NCBI GenBank assembly: GCA_035710515.1
Contig: DASTDE010000004.1
Span: forward strand, 653,434 to 717,433
Source: Candidatus Rubrimentiphilum sp.
GTDB lineage: Bacteria; Vulcanimicrobiota; Vulcanimicrobiia; Vulcanimicrobiales; Vulcanimicrobiaceae
Length of the DNA: 64,000 bases
Direction of reading: 5' to 3'
A program made the translations under genes and the position numbers. The notes below the pieces were generated by a model that was not told where the DNA came from, did not search any database, and saw only the letters and a program-made list of their open reading frames with translations. Positions 25,607-33,451 of the stretch are shown one piece after another (position 1 is the stretch's first letter; every line of letters begins with the position of its first letter).

Positions 25607-26289
25607 TCGTTCTCCGCTGCGGCAAACGACAGGCGATGCGTGAGAATCGAGAGCTCGCCGGCAAGGTCGATATTGCGAACGATCACCGGATGACGCATGC
25701 GCAGCGAGACCGGCGCGAAATTCAGCAGCGCGCGCACGCCGTTCCCGGCCAAGCGGTCCGCGATCGATTGCGCGGCTTCGGCCGGAACGGCAATAACGCC
25801 GATATTCGCATCAATGCGCGCGAGTGCGCTCTCCAAACCGGCTACGTCCTCCACGGAAACTCCTTGCCAGATCTGTCCGACGACTGCCGCCGAATTGTCA
25901 AAAATTGCCGCAACCTTGAACCGTTCCTCGCGCGCCGCCAAAAACGTGGCGAACGCGTGTCCCAGGTACCCAAAGCCGACGATCGCAATGCGCCAGTCCC
26001 GTTCCAATCCTAAGACAAGGGCTAGCTGGTCTACCAGTGGTTTTATCGCATAGCCCTGTCCGCGCCGTCCCAGCGGTCCGAGCGCCGAGAGATCCTTGCG
26101 GATCTGCGTCGACGATATAGTATGCCCCAGCAAGTCGGCCAGGCCGATCGACGTGATGACGGTCTTTCCGTCCGCGGCAGCCTGCGCCAGCGCGCGATGG
26201 TAGGCGAAGAGGCGCGGGATTGCGACCTCGCTTTGGGCCAGCCGCAGCGCGCCGGCCTTGAGAACCGGAGCGCGAATCGGATCGATCAT
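25597..26289 (-). CDS. rex: Redox-sensing transcriptional repressor Rex
   Basis: A 230-residue regulator. The N-terminal winged helix covers residues of about 20-80 (RLFAYHRALAQA, SSTQIRKDLSALG). The Rossmann domain starts with IAIVGFGYLGHAFATF and senses NADH/NAD+. Rex proteins release DNA when NADH rises, de-repressing fermentation or respiration genes. It lies between hemL and hemA in the tetrapyrrole operon, and an equivalent rex-hemACD order is known from Streptomyces. I saw no clear TTGTGA-N6-TCACAA site nearby. It overlaps hemL by 4 bases and hemA by 10. Confidence 0.94.
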   Translation of the reverse strand: MIDPIRAPVLKAGALRLAQSEVAIPRLFAYHRALAQAAADGKTVITSIGLADLLGHTISSTQIRKDLSALGPLGRRGQGYAIKPLVDQLALVLGLERDWRIAIVGFGYLGHAFATFLAAREERFKVAAIFDNSAAVVGQIWQGVSVEDVAGLESALARIDANIGVIAVPAEAAQSIADRLAGNGVRALLNFAPVSLRMRHPVIVRNIDLAGELSILTHRLSFAAAENECR

Positions 26290-27590
26290 CGAACCGCCGC
26301 CGTGGCGAGGTGAGCGAGCGCTTCGTCGGCCACCGAAATCGTTCGCTGAATCTCGCGTGTCGTGTGCGCGGTGGAGACGAACGTGGACTCGAACTGCGAG
26401 GGCGCCAGATAGATGCCGCGATCGAGCATCGCGTGAAAATACTTCGCGTATGCTGCCGTATCCGAACGCATCGCACTTTCTAGATCGGTGACGGGACCGG
26501 GCGTGAAGAACGTGCAGAGCATCGAGCCCGAATACGTGCTGTACTGAGCGACGCCGTGCTTTGCGAAGACTTCACCGAGGCCGTCGCATAAAAGTTTGGT
26601 CAGCACTTCGAGACGTTCATAGAGCGTCGGATCGCCGGCGATCGTGCGCAGCGTTGCGATACCCGCGGCCATCGCCAGCGGATTCCCCGAAAGAGTGCCG
26701 GCTTGGTAGACTGCGCCCTCCGGTGCGAGCTCGGCCATGATCTCGGCGCGACCGCCCAGCGCACCGATCGGAAGCCCGCCGCCGATCACCTTGCCGAGTG
26801 TCGTCAGATCCGGCACGATGCCTTCGCGTTCTTGCACGCCTCCGCGCGCAACGCGAAAACCGGTCATCACCTCATCGAAGACGAGCAGCGCGCCATGCGT
26901 ATCGCAGAGGTCGCGCAGCATCCGCAGATAACCGGGCGCCGCCGGAACGAAACCCATGTTGCCCGCGTACGGCTCGACGACGATTGCCGCAATTTTTCCC
27001 GTATTCGCATCGAAGGCGCGCGCGACGGCGTCCGCATCATTGAACGGTAGCACGATCGTGTCGTGCGCAACGCCGGTCGTGATTCCCGGTGAATTCGGAA
27101 TGCCGTTGGTAAGCGCGCCGCTGCCGGCGGCGATCAGAAACGTATCGGCGTGTCCGTGATAACAGCCGGCGAACTTGACGATCTTGTCGCGTCCCGTGAA
27201 TGCGCGCGCCAGTCTGCTCGCGCTCATCGTCGCTTCCGTGCCGCTCGAGGTAAAACGAATGCGCTCGATCGACGGCATCATGCTCGCGATCAGCTCGCCG
27301 AGTTCGGATTCGGCCTCGGTCGGCGTGCCGAACGAGCTGCCGCGCCCGGCGGCTTGGACGATCGCTTTGACGACGCCGGGCGGAGCGTGTCCGAGAAGCA
27401 ACGCTCCCCACGAGAGGACGTAATCGACATACTCGTGGCCATCCAGATCGTACAGAAATGGGCCTGAGCCACGCTGCATGAAGACCGGCGACCCGCCGAC
27501 TGCGCGAAATGCGCGCACGGGCGAGTTAACGCCGCCTGCGATAATGTCGCGCGCGCGCGCGAAAGCCGAAATCGACCGTTCTAATCTCAA
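26286..27590 (-). CDS. hemL: Glutamate-1-semialdehyde 2,1-aminomutase
   Basis: A 434-residue PLP enzyme that converts glutamate-1-semialdehyde to 5-aminolevulinate. It has IAGGVNSPVRAFRAVGG, ISWGALLLGH-like text, the active-site Lys in TTLGKVIGGGLPIGA, FDEVMTGFRVARGG and AGTLSGNPLAMAAG. The length is normal for the family. Its start overlaps the MobA-like gene stop (ATGA), and its own stop overlaps rex. Confidence 0.97.
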   Translation of the reverse strand: MRLERSISAFARARDIIAGGVNSPVRAFRAVGGSPVFMQRGSGPFLYDLDGHEYVDYVLSWGALLLGHAPPGVVKAIVQAAGRGSSFGTPTEAESELGELIASMMPSIERIRFTSSGTEATMSASRLARAFTGRDKIVKFAGCYHGHADTFLIAAGSGALTNGIPNSPGITTGVAHDTIVLPFNDADAVARAFDANTGKIAAIVVEPYAGNMGFVPAAPGYLRMLRDLCDTHGALLVFDEVMTGFRVARGGVQEREGIVPDLTTLGKVIGGGLPIGALGGRAEIMAELAPEGAVYQAGTLSGNPLAMAAGIATLRTIAGDPTLYERLEVLTKLLCDGLGEVFAKHGVAQYSTYSGSMLCTFFTPGPVTDLESAMRSDTAAYAKYFHAMLDRGIYLAPSQFESTFVSTAHTTREIQRTISVADEALAHLATAAVR

Positions 27591-28174
27591 CGATAAAGTC
27601 CTAAAAGTGCATCGCGATCGGCGCTGGTGTTGACATTGGCCAGCCGCCGTTCGTCGGAAAGGCGAACGCGCCGGTGTCGCAGTCTTTCGACGACCGCGCT
27701 CACGGCTCCCGAGCCCGTTTCGAGTTCGCGGACGCCCTCACGCAGAAAGGCTGCGCGAGCGTACAGGCCGCACAACGGCTCGACCCGTCCGTCGCGCTCG
27801 GCCACGACGGCTTCAAGCCCGTCTTCCCATGCCGCCAGCAGCTCGCCGAGCGCCTCCCCGTCGAGGAACGGAGCGTCGCCGGCAACCGCAAAGCAGCGCG
27901 CTTGCGGAACCTTTTCAAAGGTAGAGACGAGTCCGCCTAACGGTCCGAGACCGGGCCGCCGGTCGGCGACGACCGGGCAATCGAGTTCGCGTGCGATCGC
28001 CTCGCCGAAGGGAGCGTTGGCCGAAACATACACCGGGCCGATCGATCGAACGTTGCGATAGACGCGCAGCAGCAGCGGGACGCCGCCGGCGTCGCTCTCC
28101 AACTTGCCCGGAAAACGCGATGCTTGCCCCCCGGCTAAGATAACGACTGCGATGCTATCGGCTGCGGGCCGCAT
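27587..28174 (-). CDS. MobA-like molybdenum cofactor nucleotidyltransferase
   Basis: A 195-residue GT-A-fold NTP-transferase. The nucleotide motif is VVILAGGQASRFPGKLE near residues 8-24, followed by GPLGGLVSTFEKV and the metal-binding AVAGDAPFLD. It fits molybdenum cofactor guanylyltransferase, which attaches GMP to molybdopterin. The ATG at 28174 overlaps the hemB end by 20 bases, and this start gives the family-typical N terminus. Its place within a tetrapyrrole operon is unexpected, and FdhD at 6.8 kb is the only other Mo-related gene here. Confidence 0.85.
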   Translation of the reverse strand: MRPAADSIAVVILAGGQASRFPGKLESDAGGVPLLLRVYRNVRSIGPVYVSANAPFGEAIARELDCPVVADRRPGLGPLGGLVSTFEKVPQARCFAVAGDAPFLDGEALGELLAAWEDGLEAVVAERDGRVEPLCGLYARAAFLREGVRELETGSGAVSAVVERLRHRRVRLSDERRLANVNTSADRDALLGLYR

Positions 28175-29141
28175 ACTCTTTGGCGAAGTACGTGATGACG
28201 ATGTCCGCGCCGGCACGCGCAAAGCCGACGAGCATCTCGTGCACGGCACGTTCTTCATCGATCCAGCCGTTGAGCGAGGCGGCCTTGATCATCGAGTACT
28301 CGCCGCTGACGTTGTACACCGCGAGCGGCAGATCGAAGCGCTCGCGCGCCGCGCGAACGACGTCCAAGTAGGCCAGCGCGGGCTTTACCATTAAAATGTC
28401 GGCGCCTTCCTCGACATCCAGCGCCATCTCGCGCATCGCCTCACGCACGTTGGACGGATCCATTTGATACGTGCGTCGATCGCCGAACTGCGGCGTCGAG
28501 CCGGCTGCGTCCCTGAACGGCCCGTAAAATGCGGACGCGTACTTGGCGCTGTACGCCATGATCGCGGTCTCCTCGAAATCTTCGCCGTCCAGCGCTTCAC
28601 GGATCGCGCGCACGCGGCCGTCCATCATGTCGGACGGCGCCACGACGTCGACGCCGGCGCGCGCATACGTGAGCGCCGTGCGCACGAGCAGTTCGACCGT
28701 CGCATCGTTGTCCACGTCGCCGCGTTCGTTGATGATCCCGCAGTGGCCGTGGTCGGTGTACTCGCAGTTGCACAGATCGGCAATCACGACCATATGTGGT
28801 AGCGCACGCTTTATTTCACGCACGGCACGCTGGACGACGCCGTCGGGATCGTAGTTGCTCGTTGCCTTCGCATCTTTGGTTTCGGGAATCCCGAAGAGCA
28901 AGACGCTGCCCAGTCCGAGTGCATCAAGCGTCAACGCCTCGCGAACGGCGCCTTCCACGGTGAAGCGCTCGATGCCCGGCATCGATGCGATCGGTCCGGC
29001 GTCATTGCTGTTTTCCACGACGAACAGCGGCTGGATCAATTGCTCCGGATCGATCCGGTGCTCGCGCACGAGTGCGCGCATGGCGCTGCTGCGGCGCAGT
29101 CTGCGCGGGCGGATCGCTTGCCGCAGTTTCGTGCGAATCAT
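28155..29141 (-). CDS. hemB: Porphobilinogen synthase (delta-aminolevulinate dehydratase)
   Basis: A 328-residue enzyme that condenses two 5-aminolevulinate molecules to porphobilinogen. The Zn-binding cysteines occur in ADLCNCEYTDHGHCG. The two Schiff-base Lys lie in AYSAKYASAFYGPFRDA and MVKPALAYLD. The C-terminal VYNVSGEYSMIKAA is typical. The zinc-type metal site is complete, so it is not the Mg-only variant. It is coupled to the HemC fusion by ATGA. Confidence 0.97.
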   Translation of the reverse strand: MIRTKLRQAIRPRRLRRSSAMRALVREHRIDPEQLIQPLFVVENSNDAGPIASMPGIERFTVEGAVREALTLDALGLGSVLLFGIPETKDAKATSNYDPDGVVQRAVREIKRALPHMVVIADLCNCEYTDHGHCGIINERGDVDNDATVELLVRTALTYARAGVDVVAPSDMMDGRVRAIREALDGEDFEETAIMAYSAKYASAFYGPFRDAAGSTPQFGDRRTYQMDPSNVREAMREMALDVEEGADILMVKPALAYLDVVRAARERFDLPLAVYNVSGEYSMIKAASLNGWIDEERAVHEMLVGFARAGADIVITYFAKEYAARSR

Positions 29142-31015
29142 GAAATGGAATGCTCCTTGGAGTTCAAGTGCGAGCGGATTGCGCCGACGAGCGCGTCGAT
29201 TTCCGCCTCGGGCGCAACCAGGTCCGGGGTGAAGCCGGCGGCGTGCGCGGCCGCCGAACTGGCCGGGCCCATCGCGGCGATGGCCGGCCGCCGTTCGAAA
29301 CGGTGGACTCGCGCCAAGTACGCCGAGGCGGCGCTCACCGAGCCGCTCGAGGCGAAAACGATCATATCCGGTTCGCGTTCGCCCAGGCCCGAAGGTTCCG
29401 CTTCACCGGAGCGCATCTCGACCACTTCCGCCCCATCCGCCCGCAAGGCGGCGGCAATCCGGCTGGCTTGCTCCTGTGTGCGCGGCAGAACCACGAGCCT
29501 GCCGCGTAGCGGCTGCTCCGCACGCTGCGCGCCGAGGACTTCGGACGCGCCTTGCGCCTCGAGCGCGGCGGCCACATCCGCCCCCAGCGTTTCAGCTTGC
29601 GGAACCGTTTCGACCGGCCGGCGCAGCTGCGTCCGAATAATACGCGAGCCGTCGAGCGCCGCCACCGCGCCGGTCGCTTCCAGCTGTCCGTCTTCGAACC
29701 GCGCATGAAGGCCGATTGGAGCCTGGCAACCGCCGCGCAGTGCGCGCAGCGCGGCACGCTCGCACACGATCGCGAGTTCGGCTTGCGGATCGTTGACGGC
29801 GGCCCGGACCTCGCGCGCAAGCTCGTCGTCTGTCCGCAGCTCGACCGCGAGCGCGCCTTGACCCGCGGCCGGCACCATCTGCGCGATCGTGAACGGCCGC
29901 ATATGTTTGGCTGTCGCGTGCAAGCGCTGCAAACCTGCGGCTGCCAAGACGATTGCTTCATACTCGCCCTCGCGCAACTTGCGAAGACGTGTATCCACAT
30001 TGCCGCGCAGATCGACGTACTGCAGATCGCTGCGCAACGCAGCGAGTTGCGCGCGCCGCCGAAGGCTTGACGTACCGACGCGCGCGCCTGCCGGCAGCGC
30101 GTCGAACGTTTCAAAACGTTCGCTGCAGAAGACGTCGCGTGGATCTTCGCGTGAAGAGATCGCGGCGAGCTGCATGTCGTCCGGTATCGAGCTGGGCAGA
30201 TCTTTGGCGGAATGAACGGCGTACCGCGCGCGCCGCTCGCGCAGCGCAATTTCGAGTTCCTTGACGAATAAATTCTCCGCGCCTATGTCGGCAAACGATC
30301 GATCGCGAATGCGGTCGCCGGTCGTCGTGACGTTCAAGAACGTGGTTGCGACGCCGCGCTGCGCGAGTTTGGCGGCGACCGTGCGCGCTTGTATCATGGC
30401 GAGCGTACTGCCGCGTGTGGCGCAGACTACCGCGTCGACGCTCATCGCCGCAAGCTGTTCGACCGGAAGCTCCGCCAGTGCGCGCAGCACGCCGGCGCGT
30501 TCGTCTTTTGGTACTTCGGATTTGACGTACTCGCGCATCCGTCCAAGCGTTTTTATGGCGGCTGCATACGATTCGCCGAAATGCTCGCGCAGTTCGCCCG
30601 TCAGCCGCTTGGCAAACGCCGGAGCTGCACCGCCGGTGTCGACTGCAAACGTCAGGTCGCCGATCTGTACCGTTGCCGACATCGCGAAGTCGCCGCGTTC
30701 GGGTTTGGACGCATCGCAGACGAGGACACCGAGCCGGTGCGCGTCCGCGCAGATTCCCGCGTTGACCGCATCGTCGCCGGTCGCGGCGATGGCCAAAAAT
30801 GCTCCCTCCAGATCGCCCACGGCGTAGGCGCGCTCGTGCAGCTCGAACCCATGTTGCGCCGCCGATTTGCGCAGATCGTCTGCAATATCGGGCGCGACCA
30901 CGCGCAAGCGCGCGCCGGCCGCGTGAAGCGCCGCGCTCTTTTTGCGCGCCACCTCGCCGCCGCCGGCCACCACTGCCAGGCGGCCGCGAACGTAAAGTGT
31001 GATCGGAAACGACAT
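29138..31015 (-). CDS. Three-domain fusion: precorrin-2 dehydrogenase (CysG_N) - porphobilinogen deaminase (HemC) - short HemD-like domain
   Basis: A 625-residue protein. Residues 1-190 are an NAD-binding CysG_N/SirC domain (VVAGGGEVARKK at 15-26, VCDASKPERGDF). Residues of about 195-498 are HemC, with VVCATRGSTLAMIQA, the catalytic Asp in HSAKDLPSSIP (Asp272), GTSSLRRRAQL and the dipyrromethane-cofactor Cys430 in LRGGCQAPIG. Residues of about 505-617 resemble a shortened HemD (RLVVLPRTQEQASR, MIVFASSGSVSAASAYL), under half the usual length. The ATG at 31015 starts at the family boundary. One polypeptide could make hydroxymethylbilane and later oxidise precorrin-2. The first gene of the operon. 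Confidence 0.92.
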   Translation of the reverse strand: MSFPITLYVRGRLAVVAGGGEVARKKSAALHAAGARLRVVAPDIADDLRKSAAQHGFELHERAYAVGDLEGAFLAIAATGDDAVNAGICADAHRLGVLVCDASKPERGDFAMSATVQIGDLTFAVDTGGAAPAFAKRLTGELREHFGESYAAAIKTLGRMREYVKSEVPKDERAGVLRALAELPVEQLAAMSVDAVVCATRGSTLAMIQARTVAAKLAQRGVATTFLNVTTTGDRIRDRSFADIGAENLFVKELEIALRERRARYAVHSAKDLPSSIPDDMQLAAISSREDPRDVFCSERFETFDALPAGARVGTSSLRRRAQLAALRSDLQYVDLRGNVDTRLRKLREGEYEAIVLAAAGLQRLHATAKHMRPFTIAQMVPAAGQGALAVELRTDDELAREVRAAVNDPQAELAIVCERAALRALRGGCQAPIGLHARFEDGQLEATGAVAALDGSRIIRTQLRRPVETVPQAETLGADVAAALEAQGASEVLGAQRAEQPLRGRLVVLPRTQEQASRIAAALRADGAEVVEMRSGEAEPSGLGEREPDMIVFASSGSVSAASAYLARVHRFERRPAIAAMGPASSAAAHAAGFTPDLVAPEAEIDALVGAIRSHLNSKEHSIS

Positions 31016-31059
31016 CGGTGCGCATGACTTCGCTGGATGACTGCCCAAAACTGCAGCGC

Positions 31060-32715
31060 ATGCGACCTCCCGTCCGCGCCGCGTTAATAGGAGCGGCTAT
31101 CGCCGCACTGGCGACCCTCCCCGGACTCGGCAGCGGCACGCTTTGGGATAACAGCGAGACCGCCTACGGCGAGGTGGCCCGGGAGATCTTCCTGGCGCGC
31201 GACTGGGTCGTTTTACATCTGAACGGCTCGCCGTGGTTCGTACAGCCGCCGCTCTATTTTTGGCTGGCGGCGATCTGCGCGAAAATCTTCGGCGTCACGA
31301 CTTTTGCGTTGCGGTTGCCTGCTGCTCTGGCGACCATTGCCATGGGCGCGATGACGGCGTATGCGGTGGCGCGCCAAGCCGGCGCACGCGCCGGCGTCTA
31401 TGCGAGCCTCATTCTTTCCACGTGCCTGATGCAAGCGATCGTCGGCAGGCTGGCGATCATGGACGCGCTCCTGGACCTCGGCGTCGCGGCGGCGATCTTC
31501 TGGTGGTTCCGCGCGGTGCAAACGGGACGCGACAGTTATTTCATCTATGGATGGATCGCGGCGGCGTTCGGCTTTCTGGCGAAGGGCCCGGTGGCGCCGG
31601 TTGCCGCGCTGCTCGTGATGGTTCCATATTACCTGTGGGAGCGCCGCGCTACGCATGCGCGGCCGCCGAGCTGGCGCGCGTGGGCTGCGGGCTTGGCGAT
31701 TTTTGTGGTGATCGTTGCACCTTGGTTTGCCGCGCTGTGGATGCGCGCGGGCGGCGGCGCCGTCGCGCAACTGCTCGGGCATTACACGTTCGGCCGTTAC
31801 ACGGGCACGATCGAAAACCAAGGCGGTCCGCTTTGGTATTACGTGCCCGTGCTGATCCTGGGATTCTTTCCGTGGATCGCATTCTTTCCGTCGGCGCTCG
31901 CGTTTGGAATCAAACAGTTGCGCGAACCGGCCGCGACGACTCCCGAGCGAGGTTTGCAGCAGCTCGTCCGGCTCTCCATTGTCTGGGTGCTGGTGCCGTT
32001 TATTTTCTTTAGCTTTGCGCGCACGAAGCTGCCGAACTATGTCGCGCTGGAACTTCCGGCCTTTGCACTGCTGGTAGCGCTTTATTTTGAATCCGTCGTC
32101 GAGCGCGTACGTAGCCGCTCGGCGTTGATCTCGACATCCGCCGTACCACTGACGATTCTGCTGCTCGCGATAGCGATCGTCTGGTTTTCGCGCGACAACC
32201 GTTTGACAACGGAGCTCTATGTGGCGGCGCGGAGTTTGATCTGGGTGGGCGCGGCGATCTTCGCGGGATCGATCGCGGCCTTCATCGTCCTGCTCAATCG
32301 CAAGCGTGCGGAAGCGGCGCCGTACGTGCTGGCAGTCTCAATGGTTTTTGCCCTGGGCTTTCTCGGGCTGCTGGTTCTGCCGCAAGCCGAGCAGTTCAAG
32401 CCCGTGCCGCATCTCGCCGCCGTCATCGATCGCGATCGTCAACCCGGGGACGCCGTGGCGATACAAAATTTCTCCGGCGGCAATGCCCTCGTGTTCTATA
32501 CGCAGCCGGTGGTGTACGTCTTGGCGTCGCCCGATGCGCGCCGCGCCGACGACGGCGCCGATCCGCGCAACGTGATCTGCGGATCGCCCCGCACCTGGCT
32601 GGTCGCTCCGCGGCACCGGCCGTTCACCTCGCAGACGTTCGGACGTGCGCGGCACCTCGTCTCCAATTGGGGTGAGGCGAACCTGTACTTGTACGACGGG
32701 CCGGCGTGTAGCTAA
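31060..32715 (+). CDS. GT-C fold glycosyltransferase (ArnT/PMT-like)
   Basis: A 551-residue multipass protein with about twelve hydrophobic segments. The first periplasmic loop carries the acidic motif LWDNSETAYGEVAREIF, the counterpart of the DE-containing catalytic loop in ArnT and protein O-mannosyltransferases. It then has the conserved GSPWFVQPPLYFWLAA and FLAKGPVAP segments. It would move a sugar from a polyprenyl-phosphate donor to a lipid or protein outside the membrane. The ATG at 31060 puts the first helix at the N terminus; a GTG at 31018 is possible. It is divergent from the HemC fusion and convergent with the PhyH gene (4-base overlap). Confidence 0.85.
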   Translation: MRPPVRAALIGAAIAALATLPGLGSGTLWDNSETAYGEVAREIFLARDWVVLHLNGSPWFVQPPLYFWLAAICAKIFGVTTFALRLPAALATIAMGAMTAYAVARQAGARAGVYASLILSTCLMQAIVGRLAIMDALLDLGVAAAIFWWFRAVQTGRDSYFIYGWIAAAFGFLAKGPVAPVAALLVMVPYYLWERRATHARPPSWRAWAAGLAIFVVIVAPWFAALWMRAGGGAVAQLLGHYTFGRYTGTIENQGGPLWYYVPVLILGFFPWIAFFPSALAFGIKQLREPAATTPERGLQQLVRLSIVWVLVPFIFFSFARTKLPNYVALELPAFALLVALYFESVVERVRSRSALISTSAVPLTILLLAIAIVWFSRDNRLTTELYVAARSLIWVGAAIFAGSIAAFIVLLNRKRAEAAPYVLAVSMVFALGFLGLLVLPQAEQFKPVPHLAAVIDRDRQPGDAVAIQNFSGGNALVFYTQPVVYVLASPDARRADDGADPRNVICGSPRTWLVAPRHRPFTSQTFGRARHLVSNWGEANLYLYDGPACS

Positions 32716-33443
32716 AGGAAAAGGAATGCGGCGTCGCCCACGCGTTCGAGCGTGGGGTTTTCGATCCGCGCGGTGCCGGCGATTGCAGCGCCGCGTTTTG
32801 CAAAGGTAATCTGTAACGCGTGGCGCGTCTCGTTCGACACGTTGCGCGTGCCGGAGTGCAGCACGTGGCCGTTAAAAACAATGGCCGATCCGGCCTTGCA
32901 TTGCATGAGACGTTGGCTCGGATGCGGCGTGTCGGCATCGGCCGGCGTCGGGGTATTTCTTTGCCGGTGTGAGCCCGGAACGATGCGCGTCGGGCCGTTT
33001 TCCGCGGTGAAATCGACGAGCGCGACGATCGCCGTCGCCGCCATATATTCGCCACTGTGCACTTGCATGTAATCCGCATGGAGCGTCTGCGCGCCGTAGC
33101 CGGGCTTGGGCGCGCGGTAGGCCAACGAACCGATTTTCAGATCGTAGCCGAGAATATGTGCGATTGCAGCCAGCAGCCGCGGCGACTTCCAAACCGGGTC
33201 GAACGCGGGATCGTTGACGAGGTCGATCAGATGCAGCGTACCTCCGGCGCGCCACGTCGGATCGAGCCTGGCTTGCGCGATCAGTCTGTCGATCGCGGTT
33301 CGAACCTTAGCGAGCTGCTCGGCATTCAAGAGATCGACAATAACGTAGCCGTCCGTATCCAGCGTGGCCCGTTCGGCATCCGTCAGTTGCGATTCATCGG
33401 CGCCCAGCGAGCGCAGCAACGCCTCGGTCTCGGCGCTCTCCAT
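32712..33443 (-). CDS. Phytanoyl-CoA dioxygenase family (PhyH) Fe(II)/2-oxoglutarate oxygenase
   Basis: A 243-residue protein with the PhyH jelly-roll layout. LDTDGYVIVDLLN lies near the N terminus, the iron ligands HxD are in TLHADYMQ, NGPTRIVPGSHR is the 2-oxoglutarate-side segment and the distal His is in VLHSGTRNV. The substrate cannot be predicted. The ATG at 33443 was chosen because the upstream frame overlaps the cytochrome gene and is non-homologous. It lies 8 bases after the cytochrome b/c stop on the same strand, so it may be part of that operon. Confidence 0.88.
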   Translation of the reverse strand: MESAETEALLRSLGADESQLTDAERATLDTDGYVIVDLLNAEQLAKVRTAIDRLIAQARLDPTWRAGGTLHLIDLVNDPAFDPVWKSPRLLAAIAHILGYDLKIGSLAYRAPKPGYGAQTLHADYMQVHSGEYMAATAIVALVDFTAENGPTRIVPGSHRQRNTPTPADADTPHPSQRLMQCKAGSAIVFNGHVLHSGTRNVSNETRHALQITFAKRGAAIAGTARIENPTLERVGDAAFLFL

Positions 33444-33451
33444 GCCGCGGT

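Noticed and set aside
29138-29510. A second full uroporphyrinogen-III synthase
   Set aside because: The tail after HemC is only about 110 residues, less than half a HemD domain, so it is called HemD-like rather than a complete enzyme.
22061-31015. A Rex operator in the tetrapyrrole operon
   Set aside because: No sequence close to TTGTGA-N6-TCACAA was seen near the likely operon start.
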